Source: Chelonoidis abingdonii (taxonomy: Eukaryota > Chordata > Testudines > Testudinidae). From it: DNA of 64,000 nucleotides. Location: contig NC_133773.1 of NCBI RefSeq assembly GCF_003597395.2, positions 145,015,986 through 145,079,985 of the forward strand. Reading direction: 5' to 3'. Under the pieces are notes generated by a model, which saw nothing but the letters and a program-made list of their open reading frames with translations, searched no databases and had not been told where the DNA came from. Positions 34,001 to 45,700 of this stretch are shown piece by piece; within the stretch, counting starts at the first letter, position 1, and each line of letters starts with the position of its first letter. Position numbers and translations under genes: made by a program.

Positions 34001-37000
34001 CTCGTGGATGATTTGATCCCAGGGCCTGCCAAGCTGCTTGTGGCTTGCTCCAAACTGCTGCTTCAGCTGACTGGGTCTTGGCTCCTGGAGAGCGGATGAG
34101 AACACGGGTCTGTGCCGGGGCCAGACCCGTCCCCTCGCCGCAGATCGGTTCTGCCCCGCCCCTTGCAGTGTTGTTTCACAGCCACATCAGCAAAGGAAGT
34201 GAAGGCCAGAGGTGGGGACGGGGAGATCTGCTCGCAGGGAGAGCAAGGGGGGAAGGGGAGGGGAAAGGAGGGGGAGCTGGGGGAAGGAGAGAGCGACAGA
34301 CCGCGGGGGATTAGGGGTTGGGCGTCCCTGGGTTTATTAGCTGGCTACAGCAGGGTGTAACTGAGGCTGAATAAAGCAGCGTCGGACTCCGCCAGGCTGG
34401 CATGCAGAACGCAGCGGGGGCAGGAGGAACGACGCCTGCTCTTAGACCAGTGCCGGTGCCCAGGCAGTGGTTTGCCTGGCAGCTCTGGGCTCCTCTTTCT
34501 CCCAGACAGGGAATGGCAGGGACACAAAACTTACTGCTGGGTTCAGCGTCTGACGGGAGTCAGACCCCAGGATCTGCCCCATGGCACTGCCCCTGCTGCT
34601 GGTCATGGGATCTGCCCCACAGCACCCCCCTGGCAGTGCATCCCTGGAGCCTGCCCCATGGATGTCCCTCTGCTGCTCTTCATGGGATCTGCCCCACAGC
34701 TATCCCTCCACCACTCATCATGGGACCAGCTCCACGGCACCCCCCCAGCAGCCTATCCCCAGGGCCTGATCCACGGAACTCCCCCAGTGGCTGGTCATGA
34801 GACCTGCCCCACGGCTCTCCCCCTGCGGCCTATCCCCAGGGCCGGATCCACAGCACCCCCTTAGCGGCTGGTCATGGGGCCTGCCCCATGGCTCTCCCCC
34901 TGCAGCCCATCCCCGGGACTTGCCCCATGGCTCTCCCCCAGCAGCCCATCCCCGGGGCCTGCCCCACGGCACTCCCCCAGCAGCCCATCCCCAGGGCCTG
35001 ATCCACAGCACCTCCCCAGCAGCCTATCCCCGGGGCCTGATCCACAGCACTCCCTCAGCGGCTGGTCATGGGGCCTTGGTCATGGGGCCTGCCCTATGGC
35101 TCTCCCCCAGCAGCCCATCCTCGGGGCCTGCCCCACGGCTCTCCCCCAGCAGCCCATCCCCGGGGCCTGCCCCACAGCTCTCCCCCTGCAGCCCATCCCC
35201 GGGACCTGCCCCATGGCTCTCCCCCCGTGGCTGGTCATGGGACCTGCCCCATGGCTCTCCCCCTGCAGCCCATCCCCGGGACCTGCCCCACGGCTCTCCC
35301 CCCGTGGCTGGTCATGGGACCTGCCCCATGGCTCTCCCCCTGCAGCCCATCCCCGGGACCTGCCCCACGGCTCTCCCCCTGTAGCCCATCCCCAGGGCCT
35401 GCCCCACGGCTCTCCCCCTGCAGCCCATCCCCGGGGCCTGCCCCACGGCTCTCCCCCTGCAGCCCATCCCTGGGACCTGCCCCATAGCACCCCCGCAGCA
35501 GCCTATCCCCAGGGCCTGATCCACGGAACTCCCCCAGTGGCTGGTCATGAGACCTGCCCCACGGCTCTCCCCCTGCGGCCTATCCCCAGGGCCTGATCCA
35601 CAGCACCCCCTTAGTGGCTGGTCATGGGGCCTGCCCCACGGCTCTCCCCCTGCAGCCCATCCCCGGGACTTGCCCCATAGCACCCCCGCAGCAGCCTATC
35701 CCCAGGGCCTGATCCACGGAACTCCCCCAGTGGCTGGTCATGAGACCTGCCCCACGGCTCTCCCCCTGCGGCCTATCCCCAGGGCCTGATCCACAGCACC
35801 CCCTTAGTGGCTGGTCATGGGGCCTGCCCCACGGCTCTCCCCCTGCAGCCCATCCCCGGGACTTGCCCCATAGCTCTCCCCCAGCAGCCCATCCCCGGGG
35901 CCTGATCCACAGCACCTCCCCAGCAGCCTATCCCCGGGGCCTGATCCACAGCACTCCCTCAGCGGCTGGTCATGGGGCCTTGGTCATGGGGCCTGCCCTA
36001 TGGCTCTCCCCCAGCAGCCCATCCTCGGGGCCTGCCCCACGGCTCTCCCCCAGCAGCCCATCCCCGGGGCCTGCCCCACAGCTCTCCCCCTGCAGCCCAT
36101 CCCCGGGACCTGCCCCATGGCTCTCCCCCCGTGGCTGGTCATGGGACCTGCCCCATGGCTCTCCCCCTGCAGCCCATCCCTGGGACCTGCCCCATAGCAC
36201 CCCCCCAGCAGCCTATCCCCAGGGCCTGATCCACGGAACTCCCCCAGTGGCTGGTCATGAGACCTGCCCCACAGCTCTCCCCCTGCAGCCCATCCCCGGG
36301 ACCTGCCCCACGGCTCTCCCCCTGTAGCCCATCCCCAGGGCCTGCCCCACGGTTCTCCCCCTGCAGCCCATCCCTGGGACCTCCCCCACGGCTCTCCCCC
36401 AGCAGCCCATCTCCGGGGCCTGCCCCACAGTTCTCCCCCTGCAGCCCATACCTGGGACCTGCCCCACAGCACCCCCCCAGCAGCCCATCCCCGGGGCCTG
36501 CCCCACAGCTGTCCCCCTGCAGCCCATCCCCGGGACCTGCCCCATGGCTCTCCCCCAGTGGCTGGTCATGGGACCTGCCCCACGGCTCTCCCCCTGCAGC
36601 CCATCCCCGGGGCCTGCCCCACGGCTCTCCCGCTGCAGCCCATCCCTGGGACCTGCCCACAGCACCCCCCCAGCAGCCTATCCCTGGGGCCTGATTCACG
36701 GCACTCCCCCAGCAGCTGGCCATGGGGCCTGCCCCACGGCTCTCCCTCTGCAGCCCATCCCTGGGACTTGCCCCATGGCTCTCCCCCAGCAGCCCATCCC
36801 CAGGGCCTGCCCCACAGCTCTCCCCCTGCAACCCATCCCCGGGACCTGCCCCATGGCTCTCCCCCAGTGGCTGGTCATGGGACCTGCCCCACGGCTCTCC
36901 CCCTGCAGCCCATCCCCAGGACCTGCCCCACGGCTCTCCCCCTGTAGCCCATCCCCAGGGCTTGCCCCACGGCTCTCCCCCTGCAGCCCATCCCCAGGGC

Positions 37001-40000
37001 CTGCCCCACGGCTCTCCCCCTGCAGCCCATCCCTGCGACCTGCCCCATAGCACCCCCCCAGCAGCTTATCCCCAGGGCCTGATCCACAGCACCTCCCCAG
37101 CAGCCTATCCCCAGGGCCTGATTCATGGCACTCCCCGAGCAGCTGGCCATGGGGCCTGCCCCACGGCTCTCCCCCTGCAGCCCATCCCCGGGACTTGCCC
37201 CATGGCTCTCCCCCAGCAGCCCATCCCCGGGGCCTGCCCCACAGCTCTCCCCCAGCAGCCCATCCCCAGGGCCTGCCCCACAGCTCTCCCCCTGCAGCCC
37301 ATCCCCGGGACCAGCCCCATGGCTCTCCCCCAGCGGCTGGTCATGGGGCCAACCCAACGGCAACCCTCTAGCAGCTCATCCCCGGGGCCTCCCCAGTAGC
37401 TGGTCATAGGCTCCCTGCCCCCCCAGCAGCCTGTCCACAGGGCCCATCACGTGGCAACCCTCCCAGCCGCTCCTGGAGCCCAGAATCCCATCTCCTCAAG
37501 CAGCCAGTGGCTGGGGCTGCCAAAGGCAATGCAAAACCCCACAGTGCAAGGAGCGTTGTAGCTCCTGTACCACAGGCCAGCCCAGGATGAGCCAGGGGCC
37601 TGCAGCACTGAGGGGATAGATAGAGCTAGAAGGGTGTAAAACCTCTGGCTTCAGGGCTTAAGCCAGTGTCTGGGCATTAGGAGTTAGACTGAGCCCCTCC
37701 TGGAGGCAGAGTCCCCCACATCGGCCTGCTGCAGGGTTCGTGCTCCTTCCTTTGAAGCAGCTAGTGCTGCCCCTGAGAGACAGGGGACTGGGAGGGATGG
37801 ATCCTGGGCTGGTCTAGGCTGGTGATTTCCATGTTCTTTAGAGCATGGGCCTCTACTGTTTGAGGTAAAGGGGTAACTCCATTCACTGGCAGCAGCAGTG
37901 GGCTCTTACCCTCTTTGGCAGACCAGCAACTGGGGGGAACATTAACACACATACTGAAATGGAGGGCTACACAATATTGTCCTGTGGGGGCATTAACGCC
38001 TGGCTGCAGCTGCACTCATGAGGCCTTGGTCTGGTGTATCCTGAATAGCACCGTTCTAGATGTAGATCTTATTCCCGTCAATGGCTAACCCTTGTGTTTA
38101 GAAAATGTACCAACTTAATTTGCTTTGTCCCCAAGCCTGTCCTGCAGCAGTGAGTTCCACAGGTCAGCGATAGGCTATGAAACCCACAGTGAGATGGGAA
38201 ACATTAGCTGCCCTGGGGCCCACAGGGGCAGGGAGGGAAAGGGGCAGGAAAAGCAGGGGAAACCCTAGGAAAGAAGGAAGGTTCTTTGATTCATAACCTG
38301 AGCCCAGAAGCCTTCAGATCGGCTCAGTGGTTCACCACGCTGATGTCACAAGGCAGGGCCCTGCAGGGAGCATGCACCCACATGGAACCCCCATGGGTCA
38401 GATAACCAAGCCGATCATCTCTGCCATCACACACAGCCGGCGGTGTGATCTCCTTATGCAGCCGCTTTCTCTTCGCCTACCCGTGTAACCGCCTTGTGTC
38501 GACTCTGTCCCTTGCCTTCCCGTGCTCCACAGGCCGGCTTGGTTTCCCCCGCAAACCCGGAGCAGCTGTTGATTGCGCTGGAGCCAGAAGCAGCCTCCAT
38601 CTATTGCAGAAAGCTCCGCCTCAATCAGCTGATCGACCTGAGCTGCAAACCTGTAGCCAATGGCCTCGCCTCAGAGCTCTCCATCAACTCCAGCTTCAGG
38701 CAGGGTAAGCGACTGCTGTACTATGGGCACCTCGTCTGAGGATCCGGGGACAGCTGTGCCATGGGGCAGGCCACAAGCAGAATGAGCTCGCTGGCCCCAG
38801 CCCGAGCCGTACAGACTGTGTGTCTGTGTTGTACAATTCAGCACTACTGGCTGTCTGGGTTCAAGAAAGTCCCCCGGGGAGACTAGCAGGGTCCTGCTGA
38901 TCCCGGCGGAGGGTGATGGAGGGTGGGGAACAGCAGGTGGACCTGCAGCTCCGTGCTGTGATGTGATCGCACAGCAGTGGAGGGGTCCCAGGATTGGAAC
39001 AGCAGGGATCTCAGCTGTCTGGGGGGAGCTGCATTGGCAGAGCTGGTGGGGGCACCGCAGGCGTAACACAGGGTGCTACAGGTCAGGATGTGGGGTGCCG
39101 ATGGAGCAGTCTGAGGCACTTGCTGTGTCGCCAGGGGCGCTAGCTACACCGCCTGGCTGGATCGCGGACCTGACGGTGCCCAGCCAGTTCTCAGGCCGGG
39201 CTGTGGCAAGGAGCAGTGGTTGAAGTTCTCACATGTGCCTTTCATTTGGGTGTATTGATGGAACAGCTAGTGAAAGAGCAGTTATTCCAGGGGGCTTTGG
39301 GGAGATGTCAGAAGCCGCTGCCACCTCCTGAGCTGTTTCCTCTGCAGTGTTGCAGCAGGTCTAGGCTGGAGCTTGTCCCAGGCCAGCCTGCTGAAGGCTG
39401 CTGGGCAGGGGCTGGTTTGGGATTCAGGGCCAGAACCGGTCTCTCTTTCTCCAAAAACACCCCTAGGCTTGCCCAGCCTGCATGTCTCCACTTAATGGAG
39501 CCCCATCAGCATCGCCAGCTGTGCCAGTCTGTTCTCTTCTCTCAGTCCCGTCTCCCTGCCTCTGCAGATTGCCTGCCCAGAACCCTTTCCCCATTCAAAT
39601 CCTTGCTAAGACTCACTTCTACCACCAGGGGAGATCTGACTCCCCTCCACCCTGGGCTTTCCCAGGGCACTCCTCTGTGCCCATCTGGTAGCCTGCCAGC
39701 TCTTTCCACTGGCTCATTCTGTGGCTTGTACAATGCAGATTCGTCATGAATGATCTGGATAAAGGGATAAACTGTGAGGTGGCAAAATTTGCAGATGATA
39801 CAAAACTGCTCAAGATAGTTAAGTCCCCGGCAGACTGCGAAGAGCTACAAAAGGATCGCACAAAACTGGGTGACTGGGCAACAAAATGGCAGATGGGAGT
39901 CAGTGTTGATAAATGCAAAGTAACACACATTGGAAAACATAATCCCAACAGTACATATAAAATGATGGGATTTAAATTAGCTGTTACCACTCAAGAAAGA

Positions 40001-42745
40001 AACCTTGGAGTCATTGTGGATAGTTCTCTGAGAACATCCACTCAATGAGCAGCGGCAGTCAAAAAAGCAAACAGAATGTTGGGAATCATTAAGAAAGGGA
40101 GAGAGAATAAGACAGAAAATATCATGTTGCCTCTGTGTAAATCCACGGTACGCCCACACCTTGAATACTGCGTGCAGATGTGGTCGCTCCATCTCAAAAA
40201 AGGTACATTGGAATTGGAAAAGGGCAACAAAAATGATTAGAGGTATGGAACGGCTTCCGTATGAGGAGAGATTAATAAGACTGGGACTTTTCAGCTTGGA
40301 AAAGAGACAACTAAGGGGGAATATGACTGAGATCTATAAAATCATGAGTGGTGTGGAGAAAGTGAATAAGGAAGTGTTGTTTACTCCTCATAACACAAGA
40401 ACTAGGGGTCACCAAGTGAAATTAATAGGCAGCAGGTTTAACACAAACAAAAGGAAGTATTTCTTCACCCAATGGACAGTCAAAACAGGGTTAAAAAGAA
40501 CTAGATAAATTCATGGAGGACAGGTCCATCAATGGCTATTAGCTAGGATGGGCAGGGATGGTGTCTCTAGCATCTATTTGCCAGAAGCTGGGAATGGGCA
40601 ACGGGCTGGATCACTTGATGATTCCCTGTTCTGTTCATTCCTTCTGGGGCACCTGACATTGGCCACTGTCAGAAGACAGGATACTGGGCTAGATGGACCT
40701 TTGGTTGGATCCAGTCTGGCCATTCTTATCATACCACATGATGATGATGATGAAAAGCCCTGGCTGGGATGATTTAGTTGGGGGTTGGTCCTGCTTTGAG
40801 CAGGGGGTTGAGCTAGACACCTCCTGAGGTCCCTTCCAACCCTGATATTCTGTGATTCTATGATTCTATGAAATTCTTTCCATTCTAACAGTAACCCAGG
40901 AAGAGTTTGAACAGCAACTACTAAAGTTAGTTCTTTTTAAATCAGCTGGTCCAAATAACTTGCATCCAAGAGTGTTAAAAGAGCTGGCCAAGGAGCTTGC
41001 TGGTCCATTAATGCTGATTTTCAACAAGTCTTGAAACGCTGGGGAATTTCCAGGGGACTGGAAGAAAGCTAATGTTGTGCCAGTATTTAAAAAGGGTGAA
41101 CAGGACAACCCAGATAATTATAGGCCTGTCAGCCTGACATCAATTCCAGCCGAAACTACAGAACGTCTCATATGGATTTATTAATAAAGAGTTAAAGGAG
41201 GGTAATGTAATTAATGTCAGTCAATATGGGTTTATGGAACATAGATCCTGTCAAACTAACCTGATGTCTTTTTGATGAGATTACCAGTTGGTTGATAACG
41301 GTAACAGTGTTGATGTAATCGACTTAAACTCTGTAAGGCGTTTGACTTGGTACCATGGGACATTTTGATTAAGAAACTAGAATAATACAAAATCAACCCG
41401 CCATACATCAATTGGTTTAAAAACTGCCTAACTGATAGGTCTCAACATGTAACGGTAAACAGAGAATCATCACTGATTGGGTGTGTTTCTAGTGGGGTTG
41501 GTTCTTCTCCCTGCACTATTTAACCTTTTTATCCATGACATGGAAGAAAACATAAAATCATCGCTGATAACGTTTGCAGATGATATAAATATTGTGGGTG
41601 TGATAACTAATGAATGGGTGGGGTCAGTGATATAGAGAGATCTGGTTTAGGTTGGCAAACTGGGAGCAAGGAAACAGTATGTGTTTTAATATGGCCATGT
41701 GTAAAGTCATAGATGTAGGGAAAAAAGAAGGAAGATCTTAGTTGCAGGATGAGGGATCTATCCTCAGAAGCTGTGACTCTGAAAAACACATGGAGGTCAA
41801 GCTGAATAATCAGCTGAACGTGAGATCCCAGCGTGAAGCCGTGGCTGAAAGGGCTCCTGATTCATTTGCTGCATAAACAGAGAATAGTGAGTAGGAGCAG
41901 AGAGATGATTTTCCCTCTGTATCTGGCACTGATGTGACCATGGCTGGAATCCTGTGTCCAGGTCTGGTGCCCACAAGTCAGGAAGGCTGTTGATAACTTT
42001 GAAAGGGTTCAAAGAAGAGCCACGAGAATGATTAACAGATTGGAAAACCTGCCTTGTGGTGAGAAACAAACCTGTTCTGTTTAGCAAAGAGTAGGCGAAG
42101 GGGTGATTTGATCACAGTCTAGAGGTACCTACATGGGAAACAGAAATTTGATGTAGGGGGCTCTTCAAAATAGCGGACAAAGGTCTAACATGACCCAATG
42201 GCTAGTAGCTGAAGCTAGACAAATTCCGACTGTAAATAAGGCACATGTTTTTAACAAGGCGGGTAATTAACCACTGGGACAGGTTGGAGTGGGGGCTCCA
42301 TCACTGACAATTTTAAAATCAAGATGGATGATTTTCTGAACAATCTGTTGTGGTTCAAACAGGCATTAATTCAAGGCCTGTGTTAGACAGGAGATCAGAC
42401 TGGCTGATCACAATGGTCCGTTCTGTTTGAACTGCCAGCTCCAGACAAATCATAAGTGATGCTAGTTCTGGATGTTACACCCGACAGTGCGCGGGACCAG
42501 CTAGAGAGAGAATCCCCCCGAGTGACTCTGAGCTCTGGGGCTGGGAGGTGTCGTTAGTTCACTGGTTTTAGTGCCCACAGCCCCCAAGCGAGATCAAGAC
42601 CCAGATGTGCTCGCAGTGTGCAGACACAGATGTAGGCTCGCTCCCTGCCCCGAAGAGTCAAAGGCCAGACACAGCAATGGAGTCTAACCAACACATGGGG
42701 GCACAGGCCAGGTCCGGGCCCAGTAGTGTGGTGGCTAGGACTCAT

Positions 42746-42776
<31 letters not shown>

Positions 42777-45700
42777 TGTGTGTGTGTGTGTGTGTGATTA
42801 GAACAGCCCGACTGGGTCAGACCTAGCCCAGTATCCTGTCTGCCAACAGTGGCCAGTGCCAGGTGCCCCAGAGGGAATGCACAGAGCAGAGCAACGATTG
42901 AGTGATCCATCCCCTGTCACCTGTGTGTGTGTGTGTAATATGTCCATGTTGTACATGGAGAGGTGTATAGATGGGGGTGCTGCATGTATACGTTTTGCTG
43001 GGTTCCCCCCAATGTTCATGTCTGAACCCTCTCTACCCAGTGGCCCCCAGCCTCGCACACCCCTCCTGGCTGAGTCCTTACTGCATCGCATCAGCTGGGG
43101 ACCAGCAGCGTTGGGTCACGGGCTCGGGGCAGGAACAGGTGCTGGAGGTGGCCATTGGCAGGGCTGGGGCGATAAGGGCGGGTGAGCTGGGCAGGGCAGA
43201 GCCAGGAAGGGCCCTGAGGGGGCAGATGAGAAGCTCCAAAGATGATGGGGGGGAGATGGCACAAAGGGGTTAGGAGCTCTGCAGAAACCCTGTTCCCATG
43301 GCACGATGGGCCGGATCCTGAATGGTAGCTGTGGCCACCGAGGATCAGGCCCGTGGGTCACAAACCATGGCCCCGGGTCTGTTTCCTGTCAAGCTCCATG
43401 TTGCTCTGAAGGCTTCTGCCCTTTCTCGCCTCCCTCCCACTAGCTCCAGAGACCCGTTGGCATCAGGCCTTATTGCCCTGGCACCAGAGGGACAGTCACT
43501 GGCGAAACAGTGTGTCTGTGTTTGTGTGTGCGTGTGCGTATGCATGCGTGCGTGCATCTGTGTGTCTGTGCATGTGTGTGTGTTTGCGCATACGTGTGTC
43601 TGTGCATGTGTGTGTGTTTTTGAAAGGCAAGAGCTTTCAGAGCCCCCTGTGGCTGCAGGGAAAGTGTCTCTCCAAAGCAGCGAGTGGCCCCTCTGGGAAA
43701 TTAGCCGCAGAACCAGCCCTGTTTCCTGAGCTCGCTGAGGCCGGGTCAGAGGGTTCCCGTATCAAAACAAAGAATAATCCTAACAATTTCAGTGTGCGAG
43801 GGGGAAGGCAGCCCCATCTGGTCTGCATTACGGGCACTCGGCTGCTCTGCTTACAGAAATCCCGCAGCTCAGTTCTGTTCTGACTGCCTGGGCTGAATCC
43901 TGTGTGTAAATCCAGAGGAGCTCAGCTGCCTTTGTTGTGGATTTACACTGGTGGAAGGGAGAGCAGAATTTGGCCCTTGCTGGTCACAGAAAAGTCCAAA
44001 TGTTCTGGCTGATTTCAGGCTGTGTTTGGGAATGACCCCCTCCCACCTCTTCTCTCAGGACTTTATTTAGGTGACACTGTCTGGTTTGGATTCCTGGACA
44101 GCCTGTGCAGCTTCCTGGGTGTTCAAAGTCAGATCCACGACCCTGAACTCCTAGCAAGCTGGAGTTTGCCAGGTCCAGCTCGCCAGATCTGCTCAGTGTA
44201 AATCCCCAGCCACTCCATCACGTAGCTATCCCGGAGATGAGCCTTAGTCAGGTTTAGTGTTAGAGAGACACCCACTGGGTGAGTCTGGATTTACACTACA
44301 GCAACGGAGATCAGAATCTGGCTCCAACCCCGTGGCAGTCAGTAGGTGATTCCGGATTTACCCCAGGATAACAGGGATCCAAATCCAGCCCTGGCTCCAC
44401 TGCAGTCCTGTGTAGCTGAGACAGAATCAGGTTTGTCCTCAGGCACTGCAGTAGGGCCAGACACTGAGGTTACTAATCACAGAGAGTTCTGCAATTTGGG
44501 CCACCTCTCCCTTCCCCAGTGCGGCTTGCAGAAAAGCAGAGAACGTCTGGGACGGTGCCCCCTTCTGCCCTGCATCCCGCATGGCCTCTCCCTCATCACC
44601 TGCCAAGAGGTGCAAGCTGGATGTGTGCATCACGGCTACAGGCTCTGCTCTGGAACCAGCTGGCCGGTCTCAGCCCAGTGGGCCAAGTGTCTACAGCACT
44701 AACTGGCCACCTTGCTGGAGAGAGGCATGGGCTGACTAGGCCCTTCCCACTCCCAGAGGCCGCCCCTCTGCATCAAGCAGAAGATGGCATGTGAGGAAGT
44801 GACCCTGCCCTGCCACTGGCCTGCTGTATGTTCTCTGTGGGTAAACAGAGTCACCCAAGGCTGTCCTCTTTGCTCCGAGAAAGCAAGGCTGCGGCCAGCT
44901 GCAACGGAGGCTGCACTCCATTCCAGGAGTGCTTTGGCCAGGCCAGGCCTGTCTCTGTCTGGGGACGCTAGGCAGCACAGGCCATGTTAATCCAGCGCTG
45001 ATGCTGCAAGAACCACAGGGTCTGTCTGTGTCCTGCAGCCCATCCTCCGCTGTCACATCAGCTGGGTCAGCAGCACTGATGTCAATGGGAGTTAGGCACC
45101 TGAATACCTTCCAAGGTGCTGGGCCACAAGTCACATAAACTTAGTGAGTGCCACCGGCATGACTATAGTGTCAACAGCGTGGGGTGCCCGCGTGGCTAGC
45201 TCAGCCCACAGGACATTAGCCCACCTAGGCACGAGGGGCCATGCGGGCTGTTAAGTGTCAGCCCTGTCTTTGCGATGGAACCAGGGAGGGTTTGTGCTGC
45301 AAGGCAGGTGCTGTTTGTGGGCTTCTGTATAAACCAGCCAGATGCAGGCGTCTGGCCTGACCAGAAGGTGTCATTTGACAGGGAGCACCAGGGTCCATCA
45401 CGTGACGGAGGAGTTTGTCCAGAGCTGTCCGATCCGTCGCGCCTTCTGCCCAGCAGCTCAGCCAGGCTCCTGCTCAGCAGTTCCAGGAGTTTGTAATAAT
45501 GTCCCTCTCTCACAGATGAGCTCAGAGCAGGTTAGAATATTGCTGTGCTCGTCTGCCCAGCCTCACTGGGGCTGGATGGTCGTGTGGTGGAGGTACTGGC
45601 CTGGGACTTGGGAGACCTAGATGTGATTCTTGGCTCTGCCCAAGACTCCCTGTATGACCTTGGGTGAGGCACTTAATTTCTCTGGGCCTCAGGTTCCTCA

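Noticed and set aside
34797..37399. Many long ORFs (up to 304 codons) with 13-residue repeats rich in Pro, Ser or Gly, Arg
   Set aside because: They are translations of the 39-bp minisatellite; a unit divisible by three keeps several frames open on both strands. No start context or flanking exon structure.
39746..40048. Possible host protein with RT-like FADD motif
   Set aside because: Part of a LINE that continues in order to a LINE 3' end; a second copy exists at 58570-59475.
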